NCBI GenBank assembly: GCA_028023455.1
Contig: JAQFVV010006305.1
Coordinates: forward strand, 3,527,001-3,591,000
Reading direction: 5' to 3'
Length of the DNA: 64,000 nt
DNA from: Epiperipatus broadwayi
Lineage: Eukaryota > Onychophora > Udeonychophora > Euonychophora > Peripatidae
Position numbers and translations under genes: made by a program
Shown here: piece by piece, positions 25,690-38,709 of the stretch
Layout of the letters: each line of letters opens with the position of its first letter
How positions within the stretch are numbered: the stretch's first letter is position 1
Notes under the pieces: model-generated
Seen by the model: the letters and a program-made list of their open reading frames with translations, nothing else
What the model was told of the DNA's origin: nothing
Databases searched by the model: none

Positions 25690-27705
25690 AACAATCAACA
25701 TTATTGGAAATATGTTATTAATGTGATCTGATAGACAATTAAAGAGATTACACTAAACTGCTTTCACATTTTTTGAATTAAATTACATATTTGTCAATAC
25801 TATATATATATATATAGCATCACATTATTTCTGACTGTTAAATAAATTTGAATTAACACTTACATATACAGCATATAAAAAATTCTTTGCTGAGAGAAAG
25901 GTTAAAGACTCAAAATTGTTTTGACAATTATTTTCTCTTATAATGCAAGAAAAGATATCCTTATTCATAATCTTGCTTTTCTAATATATATGTTTGTGAA
26001 TAAATATGTTTACTCTAAACACTAAAGTAAAAAGTGCTAAAGGGTCTTTTAGCGAGTTTTTCATTAGTTTTTATTTAATTCTACACAAATTTACTATAGC
26101 ACTCAATAATCTTTGACAAATGTAGCAAGATCATTTATTTAGAACTATAATATCCTTTTAAATTACTTTAATGTGCACACACCCATGCTTTCATCAATAT
26201 GACTAAAAATATATTTTTTTCTTAAAGATCTTTTCTTATATCCCTTCAACTTTATTTGTTATTTGTTTGTTTGCTTTCTTTTTTAATTAAATATTTGTTA
26301 TATTATGTCTGCGAATATATATTAAACGTGGAGAAAAATCTCATTTTGAATTGTCATTTTAATTGCTATTTTTTCATGATGAGATATTCCACATTTGACA
26401 AAATTAAAAACATATTACTTTAAATAATCTAAATGAAACTATGTGATATGCAATGTAGTATCTGAATACTAATAAACTTTAGAGATTTAATTAAAATATT
26501 TCCATAAGTTATTGAAATTAGTTTGAGCAATTTATTTTCAAAACTTAAATACATTTTTTGTAATATTATTTATGCACACTATTTTATTGAAATAAATAAT
26601 AGTTTAGCAATATTCAAAATACTTTCAATAGATATTTTTTCATTAATTGAAAAAGTGTGTAACGATTGATCAAAACAATTTGATGTTCAAAAAATTATTA
26701 TGGAAGACGAAGTAGATGCTTTTTGGAGAAAAAATAATAAGGCTAAAATAAAAAACATAATTTATAAAATTTTAAGAGAAGGTATATGTGATATAAACAT
26801 ATTTGATGTGGATAGTCTATATACTCAAATTACATTGAAAAAGAGTATTTAATTTAATAATGATAGGAATATGATTAACTTTTAGGAGAAAAAATAAATC
26901 ATTGATAAATTGAAGAGATATTAAAAAAAATGCTTTATAGTAAAAAGATAAATAACAAAATAATTATAAATAAAAGATGATAATTACCTAATATGTAAAT
27001 GTGATTACAGTTCAATTTATTAATCTAAGAAAGTGATTTAAAAACAAGCTTTAAGTTATCAGTTAAATAGTCAAGTAAATGTTAAAAATGAAAAAGTACG
27101 AAGACTGAATAAAATGGGAGTATATATAGACACTGCCTGACTTCTCTAAATAAGACATCTGCAATATTTGAGTAACTTGAATAATGTGTAAGTAGAAAAT
27201 ATTATCAATTTTCAGACTGTGATGTGTTAAAACATATCTTCTTGACATATTTATAAAGTATTCTCCACTTTTAATTTTTCATGTATATAAAATATACAGT
27301 ATTTAATTATTTTACATTTTTAAATAACAAAGCCACCATTAACAATTTTGTGATTAGTAATGTTTAGTTTGCAGTTAATAAATAAAAATATTTTTTTCTT
27401 TTTTTGTTTATCATTTTAGTTGAAAAATCTGAAAATTGATGGAGTTATATGTTGCTAAAATATTGCCAATTTTTTAAAATATATATATATGTGTGTGTAT
27501 TTGTAAATATCTTACTTTAAGAAACTTTATTTTTATATATTTATAATTAAAAAAATGTTTATACTTTTTAAACTCACAACGAATTAGAGTTCATCCCAAA
27601 TCTTCCCATTTTTAAGAATATCTCACTAAATGCCCATTATTATAATGTTTTCTTCTGCTATGCCCAATTTTCTGCATTTTCATTCCAAAAAACGTACATA
27701 TAAAT
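25690..27705. other. AT-rich non-coding stretch
   Basis: No recognised gene. A short ATG frame at 26700 encodes about 51 residues beginning MEDEVDAFWRKNNKAKIK. It has a less random amino-acid mix than neighbouring frames, but I cannot match it to a family. It may be a fragment of an element. Confidence 0.4.
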
Positions 27706-27709
27706 ATAT

Positions 27710-27761
27710 AACAACAACAACAACAACAACAACAATAATAATAATAATAATAATAAAATGG

Positions 27762-27797
<36 letters not shown>

Positions 27798-27816
27798 GTT
27801 GTTGTTGTTGTTGTTG
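27710..27816. repeat. Palindromic compound microsatellite
   Basis: The order is (AAC)n(AAT)n, then ATGG, then (ATT)n(GTT)n. The two halves are reverse complements of each other, so the whole 107-bp block can fold on itself. It directly abuts the 5' end of the LINE that follows. Confidence 0.9.
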
Positions 27817-28037
27817 CGGTCCTGCTGCGCCTTTAGTTAGACTAAGTAGATAAACGTTTCCAACAAAGTATAAAAAAATACTGAATTGCCAAAAAACAGT
27901 TGCTTAAAACATCACTTGAAGATAATTAATATTCACACCTATCAGGGAAAACGGACTTTTTACTCACAAAGTAAGTGATTTATTGCTTATAACTTTTAAT
28001 TTTTTTAAGCGCTATTCAGACGCTAGATATTGTCAAT

Positions 28038-29486
28038 ATGGCGTCCACATCAGAATCCAAGATAAAGTTTGGCGCGAATCAGACTTCACGAATATATAGC
28101 AACATTAGAGCACAGACAACATATGCGAACATAGCTGAATTTAATTTGCAAAACGCAAAACAAATCCCAAGATTTAGAAGGGCCAATCAGGATGACCTGA
28201 ATGAAGTAAATGATATAAATATGAATCAATATGGTGCCGATGTGTCTTTACAAAACGTTTGGTTAAAAGAAGAAGTGCAAGAGATAAATAGCAGATTTAA
28301 TGAAACCATACCGAAAAAATTATTCATGTCATTTAAGAGATTTTTTTCAAATAAATCAATCGTCTTAGCAGCAACAGATAGAAATCTCTCTCTCTACAAG
28401 TTTCCAAAGGAAATACTATATAAAGAGTTATCTAACAACAAAATGTGGAGCTCAGTTTCAACCATAGGAGAGCATACCAACTCAAGATATCTGGTGGTAG
28501 AATTCATTAATGAAACGCAATATACAGATTTTCAAGAAAAAATTAATACTTTAGAAAATTATGTTCTTGTGATTGTAGATAGAGAGATGCAAAACTATCA
28601 CACTGGCATTATTAAAAATACCTATTTTGGGTATAATATACACAATTTCACAAAATTAATGAAACCCTTTGGGCAACCGATATACATGGAGCCAATATAT
28701 TCAACACCTACACTAGTTTATTCAAACAGCTTCTATTTCAAGATCAAAATGAATGAAGGCATAAGACCTGAAGACATCCCAAGCATAATAATGGATCAGG
28801 AAGCAATATTGACTATACAAATTAAAGGGCTTAGGCCACAATGTTTTGTGTGTGGAAGTAGAGATCACCTGGCAATAAACTGTGGAAGAAAGCACAATAG
28901 CAATGACCAGTCAACAGCTAAAACAGAGCAAATATTAATTAAAAAATACACAACAGAGCAACTGGAAGATCAAGCAAACCCAGACAAGAAGATAGAAAAT
29001 CCCAAACACCCAGAGACTGGCCGAGAAATAGATGACATGCAAAAAAATAAAAAAAAATGGGCAGAAATGAAAGGTAAAGAATATACAAAGGAAGGAACAG
29101 AAAATCAGACAAGGCCAGATAAGAAGAGAAAATATGCCAAACATGAAGAGTGTGACCAAGAGATGGGTGACATGCAAAAAAATTATAAACAAATAGATGA
29201 CATACAAAGAAATATGAAGCAAAGTTTGCTGAAAGTTGCTGATCAGTCAGTACTATCACAGCTGTTTGAGGCAGACAAACTAACCACTGAAAAAGAAGGC
29301 AAAAGAATTGAAGTCACTCCAAAACAGATAAAGCCTCATCAAAAAAAACAATCAAAAAAAGGAAATCAAGATAACAATCAAAGACTGGAATCTGAGACTG
29401 GAATAGAAGATACACCTGATGAACATCAAAGATCAAAAATAGATAAAAACAGTATGCAAAACAATAAAAAAAATGTGGAGCAATAA
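28038..29486 (+). CDS. LINE ORF1 (gag-like RNA-binding protein), N-terminal part
   Basis: Encodes 482 residues. In LINEs of this type ORF1 coats the element RNA. Residues roughly 90-260 have the length and alternating pattern of an RRM-like fold followed by a linker. A canonical zinc knuckle CX2CX4HX4C sits at residues 269-282 (CFVCGSRDHLAINC). After residue 310 the protein becomes lysine-, glutamine- and glutamate-rich, with degenerate repeats of about 35-45 residues (PDKK...DDMQKN). The frame ends just after a run of eight A at 29465-29472, and coding sense continues in another frame. The natural protein was therefore longer. The ATG at 28038 (CAATATGG) is the first in frame and has an acceptable context. 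Confidence 0.8.
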   Translation: MASTSESKIKFGANQTSRIYSNIRAQTTYANIAEFNLQNAKQIPRFRRANQDDLNEVNDINMNQYGADVSLQNVWLKEEVQEINSRFNETIPKKLFMSFKRFFSNKSIVLAATDRNLSLYKFPKEILYKELSNNKMWSSVSTIGEHTNSRYLVVEFINETQYTDFQEKINTLENYVLVIVDREMQNYHTGIIKNTYFGYNIHNFTKLMKPFGQPIYMEPIYSTPTLVYSNSFYFKIKMNEGIRPEDIPSIIMDQEAILTIQIKGLRPQCFVCGSRDHLAINCGRKHNSNDQSTAKTEQILIKKYTTEQLEDQANPDKKIENPKHPETGREIDDMQKNKKKWAEMKGKEYTKEGTENQTRPDKKRKYAKHEECDQEMGDMQKNYKQIDDIQRNMKQSLLKVADQSVLSQLFEADKLTTEKEGKRIEVTPKQIKPHQKKQSKKGNQDNNQRLESETGIEDTPDEHQRSKIDKNSMQNNKKNVEQ

Positions 29487-29488
29487 AC

Positions 29489-30286
29489 CAACCGGATGAA
29501 GAAGATATAATCGAAGCCACAGAAAATAAAACAAGCACAGACAAGAAACTAAAACACACCAAATGCATTGAGGGCAACCCAGAACTAGATGATGTAAAAG
29601 GGAAAAATAAGGAATTGGATGGTATACAACATAATAAACAAAGTAAGCAAAAAACAGATAAAGAAGATACAATGGAAGTGATGGAAAACAAGAACATAAA
29701 ACACATCAAACACATTGAGGCCGACCATGAACTAGTTGGTTTAAAAGTGGAAAATAAGCCACTGGACAACATACAAGATAATAATAATCAAAGTAAGCTT
29801 AAAATGGCACTCCAGGAAAGGCCAGCTCAGCTCTATGAGCAAGAGAGATTAAACAATGAAAAAGAGGATAAGAGAATCACAGCAAAGGTAAACCATATGA
29901 AATGTGACCAACAAAATCAGTCAAAGAGTGTGAATAAGGACTACATGCAAATTATGGCACTCGAGACTGAAACTGAAGATGTAACTCATGTAGATAGAAG
30001 ATGCAAAATTTCAACCAAAGTCATACCATGGCCTACAATTATTAAGAAAACATCTGCTGAAATGATGGAGGCTATTACTCCAGATCTGCCTACTGAAATA
30101 GAAAGCCACACTGAAGATAGGCGCAAACCAAGGCATCCACCAAAACAAGATAGAAGATATAAAAAGGTGAGAATTGAACAAGAGAATCCTCGCAGTGAGC
30201 AGGAAATATATAATTGGGCTGTAGCAGTGGATGAAGAGAGTGGCCTGGTGTTTCAAAATGCAGTGGAAATCGGGGAAGAAAAGTAG
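29489..30286 (+). pseudogene. LINE ORF1, C-terminal part after frameshift
   Basis: Continues the repeat region in the next frame, with two more copies of the repeat (STDKKLKHTK...ELDDVKGKNKELDGIQ and KHIKHIEADHEL...LDNIQDN). A second repeated phrase, NEKEDKRI, echoes TEKEGKRIE from the first part. This shows that the two segments were one ORF split by a single indel in the poly-A at 29465-29472. The C-terminus is hydrophilic with KTSAEMMEAI and no further domain that I recognise. It ends with TAG at 30284-30286. Confidence 0.75.
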
Positions 30287-30296
30287 GAAGACATGA

Positions 30297-30814
30297 ATTC
30301 CTAAACTCAAAGGGAAAAAAAAATTATTAATAAAACTTAAAATTTCTGTTTTAAATGTCAGAGGACTTAATGCAATCAATAAAAATTTCAAAGTCACAAA
30401 TTGGATAAATCAAATCCGAGCCCATATAACAGGATTATTAGAAACAAAGATAGATGCAGACTCAGCAATAAATCCAGCTACCTGCCTGAGGGGCCAGGGC
30501 TTCTCTGCATGTTCCAGAGATTCATCCTCCCCTTCAACAGGAACTGGAATAGTAATTGCTCAAGATTGCCCTTTTGAAAATTTCAAAATACTTTACATTG
30601 ATTCAAACCTTCTAATAATAACACTGACTCAAAAATAATTACAATGAATATAGTGCTTGTATATATGCCAGTAGAAAAGCAAAAGATAGAATCTATAATT
30701 TATAATATAAATTCAATTCTTGCCATGAATGCAAGCCCCACTGTTCTGGTTGGGGACTGCAACTCATCTTATGAAGAACTTGTACAGAAATTACTCCTAA
30801 TGACAATAATGTGA
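30297..30814 (+). pseudogene. LINE ORF2 remnant: APE-type endonuclease N-terminus
   Basis: The frame opens just after ORF1 with KISVLNVRGLN (about 30339-30371), the first conserved block of LINE apurinic-type endonucleases. GLLETK follows, carrying the catalytic glutamate, then GTGIVIAQDC. After one frameshift near 30638 come VYMPVEK and VLVGDC N, the counterpart of the catalytic GDxN block. The sequence ends in a stop at 30812-30814, well short of the SDH block, and no reverse-transcriptase motif follows. No ATG precedes the first block in frame. Confidence 0.7.
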
Positions 30815-30999
30815 TTAATTAACATTCCTAAAGTAGATACACTTGTGTAAAATTACCCATATAGATATGTACTTTTTTAAAAATGAATATGGTAGCACTT
30901 GAAATTGAACTGACAATAATAAGATTCAATATGTATCTTGCTATGGCATTGTAATACTATGTAACTAAAAGGATCAATAAGGTTTACTATTGTTGAAAC

Positions 31000-31124
<125 letters not shown>

Positions 31125-31250
31125 TCAATTTATTTATTTACCGTACAAAACTACAGCATTAAGCCAATTACAGAATTGCACTATAATAACTATACAATAA
31201 TATACATAAATAATATACATAAATGAGTAAAAATGATGAAAATAATATAA

Positions 31251-32390
31251 TTATATGCCATACTTTTTTATAAGATAAGTAACAAATTTTTTAAAGTCTA
31301 AAGAAAAAATATTTTCATTAATAAAATCATGATTATAGGTATTAGGCAAACGAAACAAAGGTGAAAATTTTAATATGTTGGAGCGACAAACCTTAATATA
31401 AAATAAAGTAAATGTACGTGTTTTATGTAAACAATTATTAAAAGCAATATTTGAAATTTTGTTAGTTAATATAATTTTTTGATTCACAAGGTTATATAAA
31501 ATTTTAAGATCTCTCATTTTTCTTCTAATGGATAGGGATAGATAATGGTCTTTTAATTTAATGTACTTAGAAAATTTGTCATAAACCAATTGAATTTTAA
31601 TAATATCTCGTTTGGAACTGGGATTCCAAACAACAGATCCATATTCTAAAATTGGCAAAACCAAAGAGAGAAATAATTTATATTTTGTAAAACTACTAAA
31701 TTGTCTACCATGCCTTAAAATTGCACCCATAATTTTAAAAGCCTTATTTACTACATTTTCAATATGATGATGAAATGATCCATTGCTTGCAAAAATAATT
31801 CCAAGGTCTTTCTGAATATCAACAAATTTTATATTATGATCTTCAATATAATAAGGACAAATTATCATTTCAGATTTTTTGGAATAAGAAACTGTTGAAC
31901 ACTTATCCATATTAATATCCATTTTATCATCTCTACACCATTTCACAAAATTATTGATATCTTTTTGTAATAATATGCAATCATTAATTGAGTTTATATT
32001 CCTAAAAATTTTACAATCATCTGCATAACATAAAATATGCGAAAATTCTAAACTCTCTCCCAAATCATCAATATAAACGTTAAACAATAATGGTGCAAGG
32101 ATACTGCCCTGAGGTACTCCTATATTACAATAATATGGATTAGAAGAATTATTCTTAAACTTTACATAAGCTGTTCTCTGCTTAATAAAAGATTCAAACC
32201 ATGCAACCAAATTATAGGAAAAACCTAATTTATACATTTTGAAAAGCAACCTGGAATGATCCACTTTATCAAATGCCTTGGATAAATCAAAATAAACATC
32301 TAAACGACATTGATTCACAAAGACATTAGCAATGTGATCAGTTATTGTTAAAAGATTAGTTTCAGTTGATCTTCCAGGTAAAAAAACCAT
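31251..32390 (-). pseudogene. LINE ORF2, reverse transcriptase C-terminal part
   Basis: 379 codons. It holds the central reverse-transcriptase motifs in order: GRSTETNLL (residues 6-14), FDLSKAFDKVDH (34-45), GVPQGSILAPLLF (91-103) and the catalytic YADD (122-125). Thumb sequences and WNPSSK follow. All catalytic aspartates are present. The apparent ATG at 32390 is created by the frameshift and is not the true start: the preceding 540-codon frame (32362-33984) supplies the N-terminal half. A one-base excess in a seven-T run (7 A on the plus strand, near 32378-32384) separates them. There are no internal stops to TAA/TAG at the left end, 31251. Confidence 0.85.
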
Positions 32391-33984
32391 GTTGCACAGG
32401 AACCAAAATCTTATTTATGTCATTAACAATTTTTTTATAGACACATCTTTCAAATATGTGTGCAACTGTATGAAGCACAGAAATTGGTCTATAATTATTA
32501 ACATTATCTTTTGAACCATTTTTAAAAATAGGTATAACTTTGGAAAGTTTTAGAGTTAGGAAAAATACAATTTTTAATGGAACAAAAATATAACATAAAG
32601 GAGCAGCAGTATATTCCACACAACCTTTATAAATGAAAGAAGGTATATTGTCATGACCTATACTTGAATGTGTTTTGAGTTCTTTGACAGCTGATATATC
32701 ATTATTGTTGAAACAATCGATAGAAATGCTATCATTAAAACATCCCTTGATCAAATTAAACCCAGACAGTTGAGAATTACCAAATAATTCAGAAAAGTGA
32801 ACTGAAAAGTCATCAGCACATAAAGATGAATTATAATCCATTTGAGATTTTCTTTTGGTAATGCCAGAAGTTTTAATAAAAGACCAAAATTCTTTAGGAT
32901 TATCTGACAAATTGAGCTCCATATTTTTAATATAGTTTTGAAAATCAATTTTCTGAATAGCTTTAACCAATCTTCTATAATTAATAAACTTATTGTAAAA
33001 AAGTATATTTCGTGTTTTAGTGTACTGCTTCTGATGATACAATTTCCTTCTAATAATTTTTTTAAGTTTATCTGAGAACCAAAAAGGGAAATAAAAATTG
33101 TGAGAGTCACGTTTTTTTGGTATATAAAAATCAATTAGATCATTAAATACTTGATTAAAAAAGTCCATATTATAATTAGCATCTGTTGAGGAATATAATG
33201 GGCTCCAATCAAAATTAGAAATTGTCTTACACAGACCCATATAATCCCCCTTTTTATAACATCTTTTAATATTTAAAGGAACATGCCACTTAAAATAATT
33301 TATTTTAACAAAAAATTCAATAGGTTGGTGATGTAAATCTATAGGAATATTAAGAGATGAAACACAAAAACATTTAATCTCAGGTAAGTTACTCAGAACA
33401 TAATCAAGTATTCGATTATAAGAATTTAAATGGGAATTATGCTGTTTCAAATTCAAAAAATTAAAGAATTGCAGCATCCTATATGCTTTGTGTGATAATG
33501 AAGAAATATCAAAAGAAGCATTATCAAATAACTCAGGAATGTTAAAATCTCCAGTAATAATAATATTCATTTTATAATTAATCAAAAATTCTTCAAAAGT
33601 ACAAAGTAAAGCATCCAAGTCAGAGAAAGACAAGGCTGGCCTTATATAAACATTCCCTAATAATAATTTTTTATGATGATCAAGGGAGACCTCACACCAT
33701 GTTGATTCACAAAATCTAGAATTCAAAAGCACAAATTTATGAACAATCTCTTTCCTGATGGCAATAAGAGTGACCCCTCCTCTTTTAATTACTTCATGAC
33801 ATCTATCTGCACGAAAAATTTTATATCTATCATCTAAAAATGTATCATCATAAATTTTGTCATTTAGCCATGTTTCTGTAAGAAAGATAAAATCATAATC
33901 TTCTGAACAAAAAAAACTTTTTATTTGATTCAATTTAGTTCTCATTCCTCTAATGTTGGCATAAAAACAAGAAAAACCACCCAT
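32362..33984 (-). pseudogene. LINE ORF2, APE endonuclease and RT N-terminal part
   Basis: 540 codons. The endonuclease nicks target DNA to prime reverse transcription. Catalytic blocks are visible: YANIRGMR (8-15), LTETWL (35-40, catalytic Glu37), NVYIRP (111-116), GDFNIPE (145-151, Asp and Asn), LDYVLSN (193-199) and a DLHHQPIEF block (216-224) standing for SDHxPI. The RT begins after residue 410 with SSIGHDNIPSFIY, then SKVIPIFKNGSKDNVNNYRP. The frame ends at QHGFF, where it should join the GRSTE block in the other frame. The ATG at 33984 is the first in frame, shortly downstream of ORF1. Confidence 0.85.
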
Positions 33985-34043
33985 ATCCAGTAAAATAAAT
34001 TAAAATATATATATATTTCCTTTTTTTTATAAATATTAATAAA

Positions 34044-34768
34044 TCAATCAAGAAGTATTAACTTACGGGCCAAATTACCATAGAAAAAGGAAAGAGAAGA
34101 ACCGCGAGGCCAAAAATCAGACGAAATAAACTCACCATGTTTATTTTGGGGAATAGAAATATAAAAACTGGAAGATCTATTATTGAACATGTTAATCTTA
34201 TAACACACAACATTAACCTGAAATTTATTTTCCAAATTGTTTTAATTTCTGATGATCTAATCTTTGCAGGCATATTAGAAAGAAAGTATTTATTATATTT
34301 ATCATAACCTATATTGTATTTGTCATTATTCCAAAAAGTTTTAACATTTGGTGCATTAATAGTTTTATTAAACCGTTTTTGATAGAAATTAAATCTTAAA
34401 CCATCATTTAACCCTGAAAATTGCGAATTGTAATTTTGATTATTTATACATTTATTATTTAAAAGATAATTTTTTTTATGAAAATTAGTAAAACATTTAG
34501 ATTTGGAATTATTAATATAAAAGTTAGGAAGCTTATTAGGATTTTCTTTATCATTTAATACAAATAAATGTTGTTGATGTTTGGCTGATTGTTTAAACAC
34601 TCTCGTTGGGTAAAATTTTTTCATATTATTCTTTGTAAAGCTATTAACTTTGGAACGCACATTTTCACTATAAAAGGAAATATCTTGATTAAGTATTTCT
34701 TTATTGTCTTTATCAAATTTCCACTTATTGAAGTTAAGTCTGTTATTATTTTTTTCATAGTCAATGCA
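34044..34768 (-). pseudogene. LINE ORF1 remnant
   Basis: The first part, 34768 to about 34235, is basic and asparagine/lysine-rich without a zinc knuckle. After a frameshift near 34220-34240 the sense continues in the frame ending at 34044. That segment includes SSSFYISIPQ and SDFWPRGSSLSFF, a block typical of the C-terminus of ORF1 proteins in CR1/Jockey-type LINEs (a WPxG-like motif). The only upstream ATG lies within the AAT tract (34798), so the true N-terminus has been lost. The element is 5'-truncated. Confidence 0.6.

Positions 34769-35596
<828 letters not shown>

Positions 35597-35621
<25 letters not shown>
35597..35621. repeat. (AAT)n microsatellite
   Basis: About 8 AAT units directly after GCCGATATGAATGT at the right end of the inverted repeat. 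Confidence 0.9.
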
Positions 35622-35628
<7 letters not shown>

Positions 35629-36955
35629 CAAAAAAAAAAACGGAAATTATCCAGAGGTTTGGGTTTCATCAGAGACTACAACTAAATAAATAAATCACCA
35701 AAATTAAAATTAACAAAAAATGATTCAAATTATCTTAAAATTTCTTGAAGCTTGGTAGTACAATAAAAAATAACTGATGGAGGAAAGATGTATAAACCCC
35801 AAAGTTCCAAGTGTCTTGTTCAAAGAAATATAAAAAGCTCCACCCTGATAAAAATTGTAAGCTAGAAAGTAGTCTGAGAATTTTTGTATAGGGCAACACT
35901 GGATAAGGATTTAATAAGCACTCAGTATTTATGGATTATTAAAGCTTACATAAAATGGCAAAAGAATAGGGAGAATAAAAAAATTTGCTAATCTTTAAAA
36001 TTATTCATTCATTTACTCTTGGGCTATTAGTGTATTGATGTTATAGATTATTTTAAAACCTGTCAAGTATCGTACCCATAATCTGGCTAAAGAAAATTCT
36101 TAGATTGTCTGTTTTATGTACAAAACATCATATTTTATTTCTGAAATATTATTAAGATGAGATTTATATTTTTACTAATTCCACATCTAATTTTCTTTTA
36201 TATTTACCTTAATCTGTTGATCGTCAAGTCTTCAAAAGATTGCAAGAGCAAACTTTACATTTTTAACTCATTAATATTTGAGTTTTCAAATGAAATTTTA
36301 TATAAATCAGAAATAAATGTTTTATATATAGTATCAAACATTTATTCTCATGCACTTGAAAATTTATATTAAAAAAAGCATATAAATAAAAAATTTTTAA
36401 ATCAAATTCAAATAATTAAATGTATTCACATTCAAGCAAAAAATTTTTTTATTACATATTCAAAATAATATTTAAATGTATATAGATTGGATCTCATGAG
36501 ATTTTAAAGAATCTAAAATGAAGTGAATGGATGATATAAAGAATCTTATTGGAATTATGTGAAGAAAAAAGCTGTAAATTGATGGAACTGGATTAAATTT
36601 GAAGATATTCTTATCATGTAGGGATTAATAATGTTTGGAAATGATGAAGATGTAAATCAAAATAGCTTCATGGCATAATGGTTAGCATATTTTTCTGTAT
36701 TATTTAGATCAAGTAAAATTTGGAACATTTTAAAATAGCTAAGAATTGTTCAGTCCAGACATTTATTCAATTATTGATCAATAAATGGGTCTCTAGTTAT
36801 TATTACCAAAATGCTAAAGTAGAGAAATAAAACTGCAAAAACATCATCCATTGTCTAACTTTGAGAATATTATCTATTTTTTTACCATTTACCTAGAAAT
36901 ACACTGGAAAGATTTTGCATTGAAGGGAAATATGGAAGACTGTTTTACTACCTAC
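35622..36955. other. AT-rich non-coding stretch
   Basis: No gene or ordered repeat recognised. A 71-codon frame at 36157-36372 has a hydrophobic start but is not supported by any motif. Confidence 0.5.
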
Positions 36956-36964
36956 CATCATGTA

Positions 36965-37132
36965 CATGTGTGAATATATATCAAAATAGAGGGTCTATTC
37001 ATCCTTCACTCTATTTTAAGCAACCAATACACATGATGACACACATGTTAAAATATACATGATGCTTAATATACATATTTTGTGCAGAACAAGCACTCAT
37101 CAATTGGGTCAGATCATAATCTCCCACATATA
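36965..37132 (-). mobile_element. tRNA-derived SINE, family 2, copy 2
   Basis: On the minus strand this copy reads GTGGGAGATTATGATCTGAC, CCAATTGATGAGTGCT, TATTGGTTGCTTAAAATAGA and GAAGGATGAATAGACC. That is the same body as copies 3 and 4, in opposite orientation to them. Its B-box region has decayed. Confidence 0.7.
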
Positions 37133-37323
37133 TGTATATTCAGTGCTCTAATTATGTTATGATAGCAATTCCTCAAACTTTAATGGACAGGTTTCAATCC
37201 TCTCACCTTTCCAACTATTCAATCATCCATTTCATTGAAAAACTGGTGATGGAACATTAAAAGCTCTTGTTGGATTTGTCATTATAGTCATAACCATGTA
37301 AACATAAATAAAACTCTATACAA

Positions 37324-38178
<855 letters not shown>

Positions 38179-38229
38179 AACATTCAGTATGAAGAAATAA
38201 TATATTGCCTTAGAATTATATGTATATCA

Positions 38230-38570
38230 TATTGATGTAACAATTGTAATTAAATTGTTAATAGCAAGAGACGCATTTGTCAAAATTATTGAATAAAAAT
38301 AGATCATTGACTTTCTATTGTCAATATATAAAAACAAAAACTCTGGAAAATTTTTATTTAAGAATGCTCTATAATATTTTAAAATATAATGGCAAAATCA
38401 TAAAATTTAATAATTTATTATGGACCTTTCTGAATGTGTTGATGTTGAATCTATTATTGTAAGTATCATTATTTTCATAAAGTAGACTAGTCCAGTTTAT
38501 ATTACAAAGTTTATCTCAAAACTTCCTAAAAAGATGCAATAGTAATTTCTTTTAATGGAAAATTTGGTTT
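38230..38570. other. AT-rich non-coding stretch
   Basis: Nothing recognisable. Confidence 0.5.
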
Positions 38571-38597
38571 TAAACTTAGAATATATATATATATTTT

Positions 38598-38695
38598 AAG
38601 TGTCATAGCATCGGCCGGGACGCGAACCTGCAACCCGGGCAACTGCCTGCAAGTGCAAGGCAGTCGCGCTGACCTCTCGACCACCAATGCAAGAC
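38598..38695 (-). mobile_element. tRNA-derived SINE, family 1, copy 2
   Basis: Minus-strand copy starting GTCTTGCATTGG, with an A box TGGTCGAGAGG, a B box GGTTCGCGTCC and the end CCGATGCTATGACACTT. It is nearly identical to 44449-44546. A 13-base target-site duplication, ACTTAGAATATAT, lies at 38574-38586 and 38696-38708. The tail before the left TSD is AAAATATATATAT. The acceptor-stem pairing GCATTGG/CCGATGC is retained. Confidence 0.9.
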
Positions 38696-38709
38696 ACTTA
38701 GAATATATT

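Larger units (their letters stand above)
31125..34768 (-). mobile_element. CR1/Jockey-type LINE, nearly full ORF2
   Basis: A minus-strand non-LTR retrotransposon of about 3.6 kb. From its 5' end it carries an ORF1 remnant (34768-34044), a 59-bp gap, then ORF2 (33984-31251) with an APE endonuclease and reverse transcriptase, and a 3' UTR of about 125 bp. Its 3' end runs into (ATT)n, and its 5' end also abuts an AAT tract (34769-34908). Only a few frame breaks are present, so this is a young copy compared with the other LINE relics here. The LTETWL, GDFN, GVPQGSILAPLLF and YADD blocks support the CR1/Jockey superfamily. The exact clade needs a tree. Confidence 0.85.

Noticed and set aside
28935-30397. 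Long minus-strand open frames opposite the LINE ORF1
   Set aside because: Products rich in F, L and S are the antisense shadow of a lysine/glutamate-rich coding strand; no motif.
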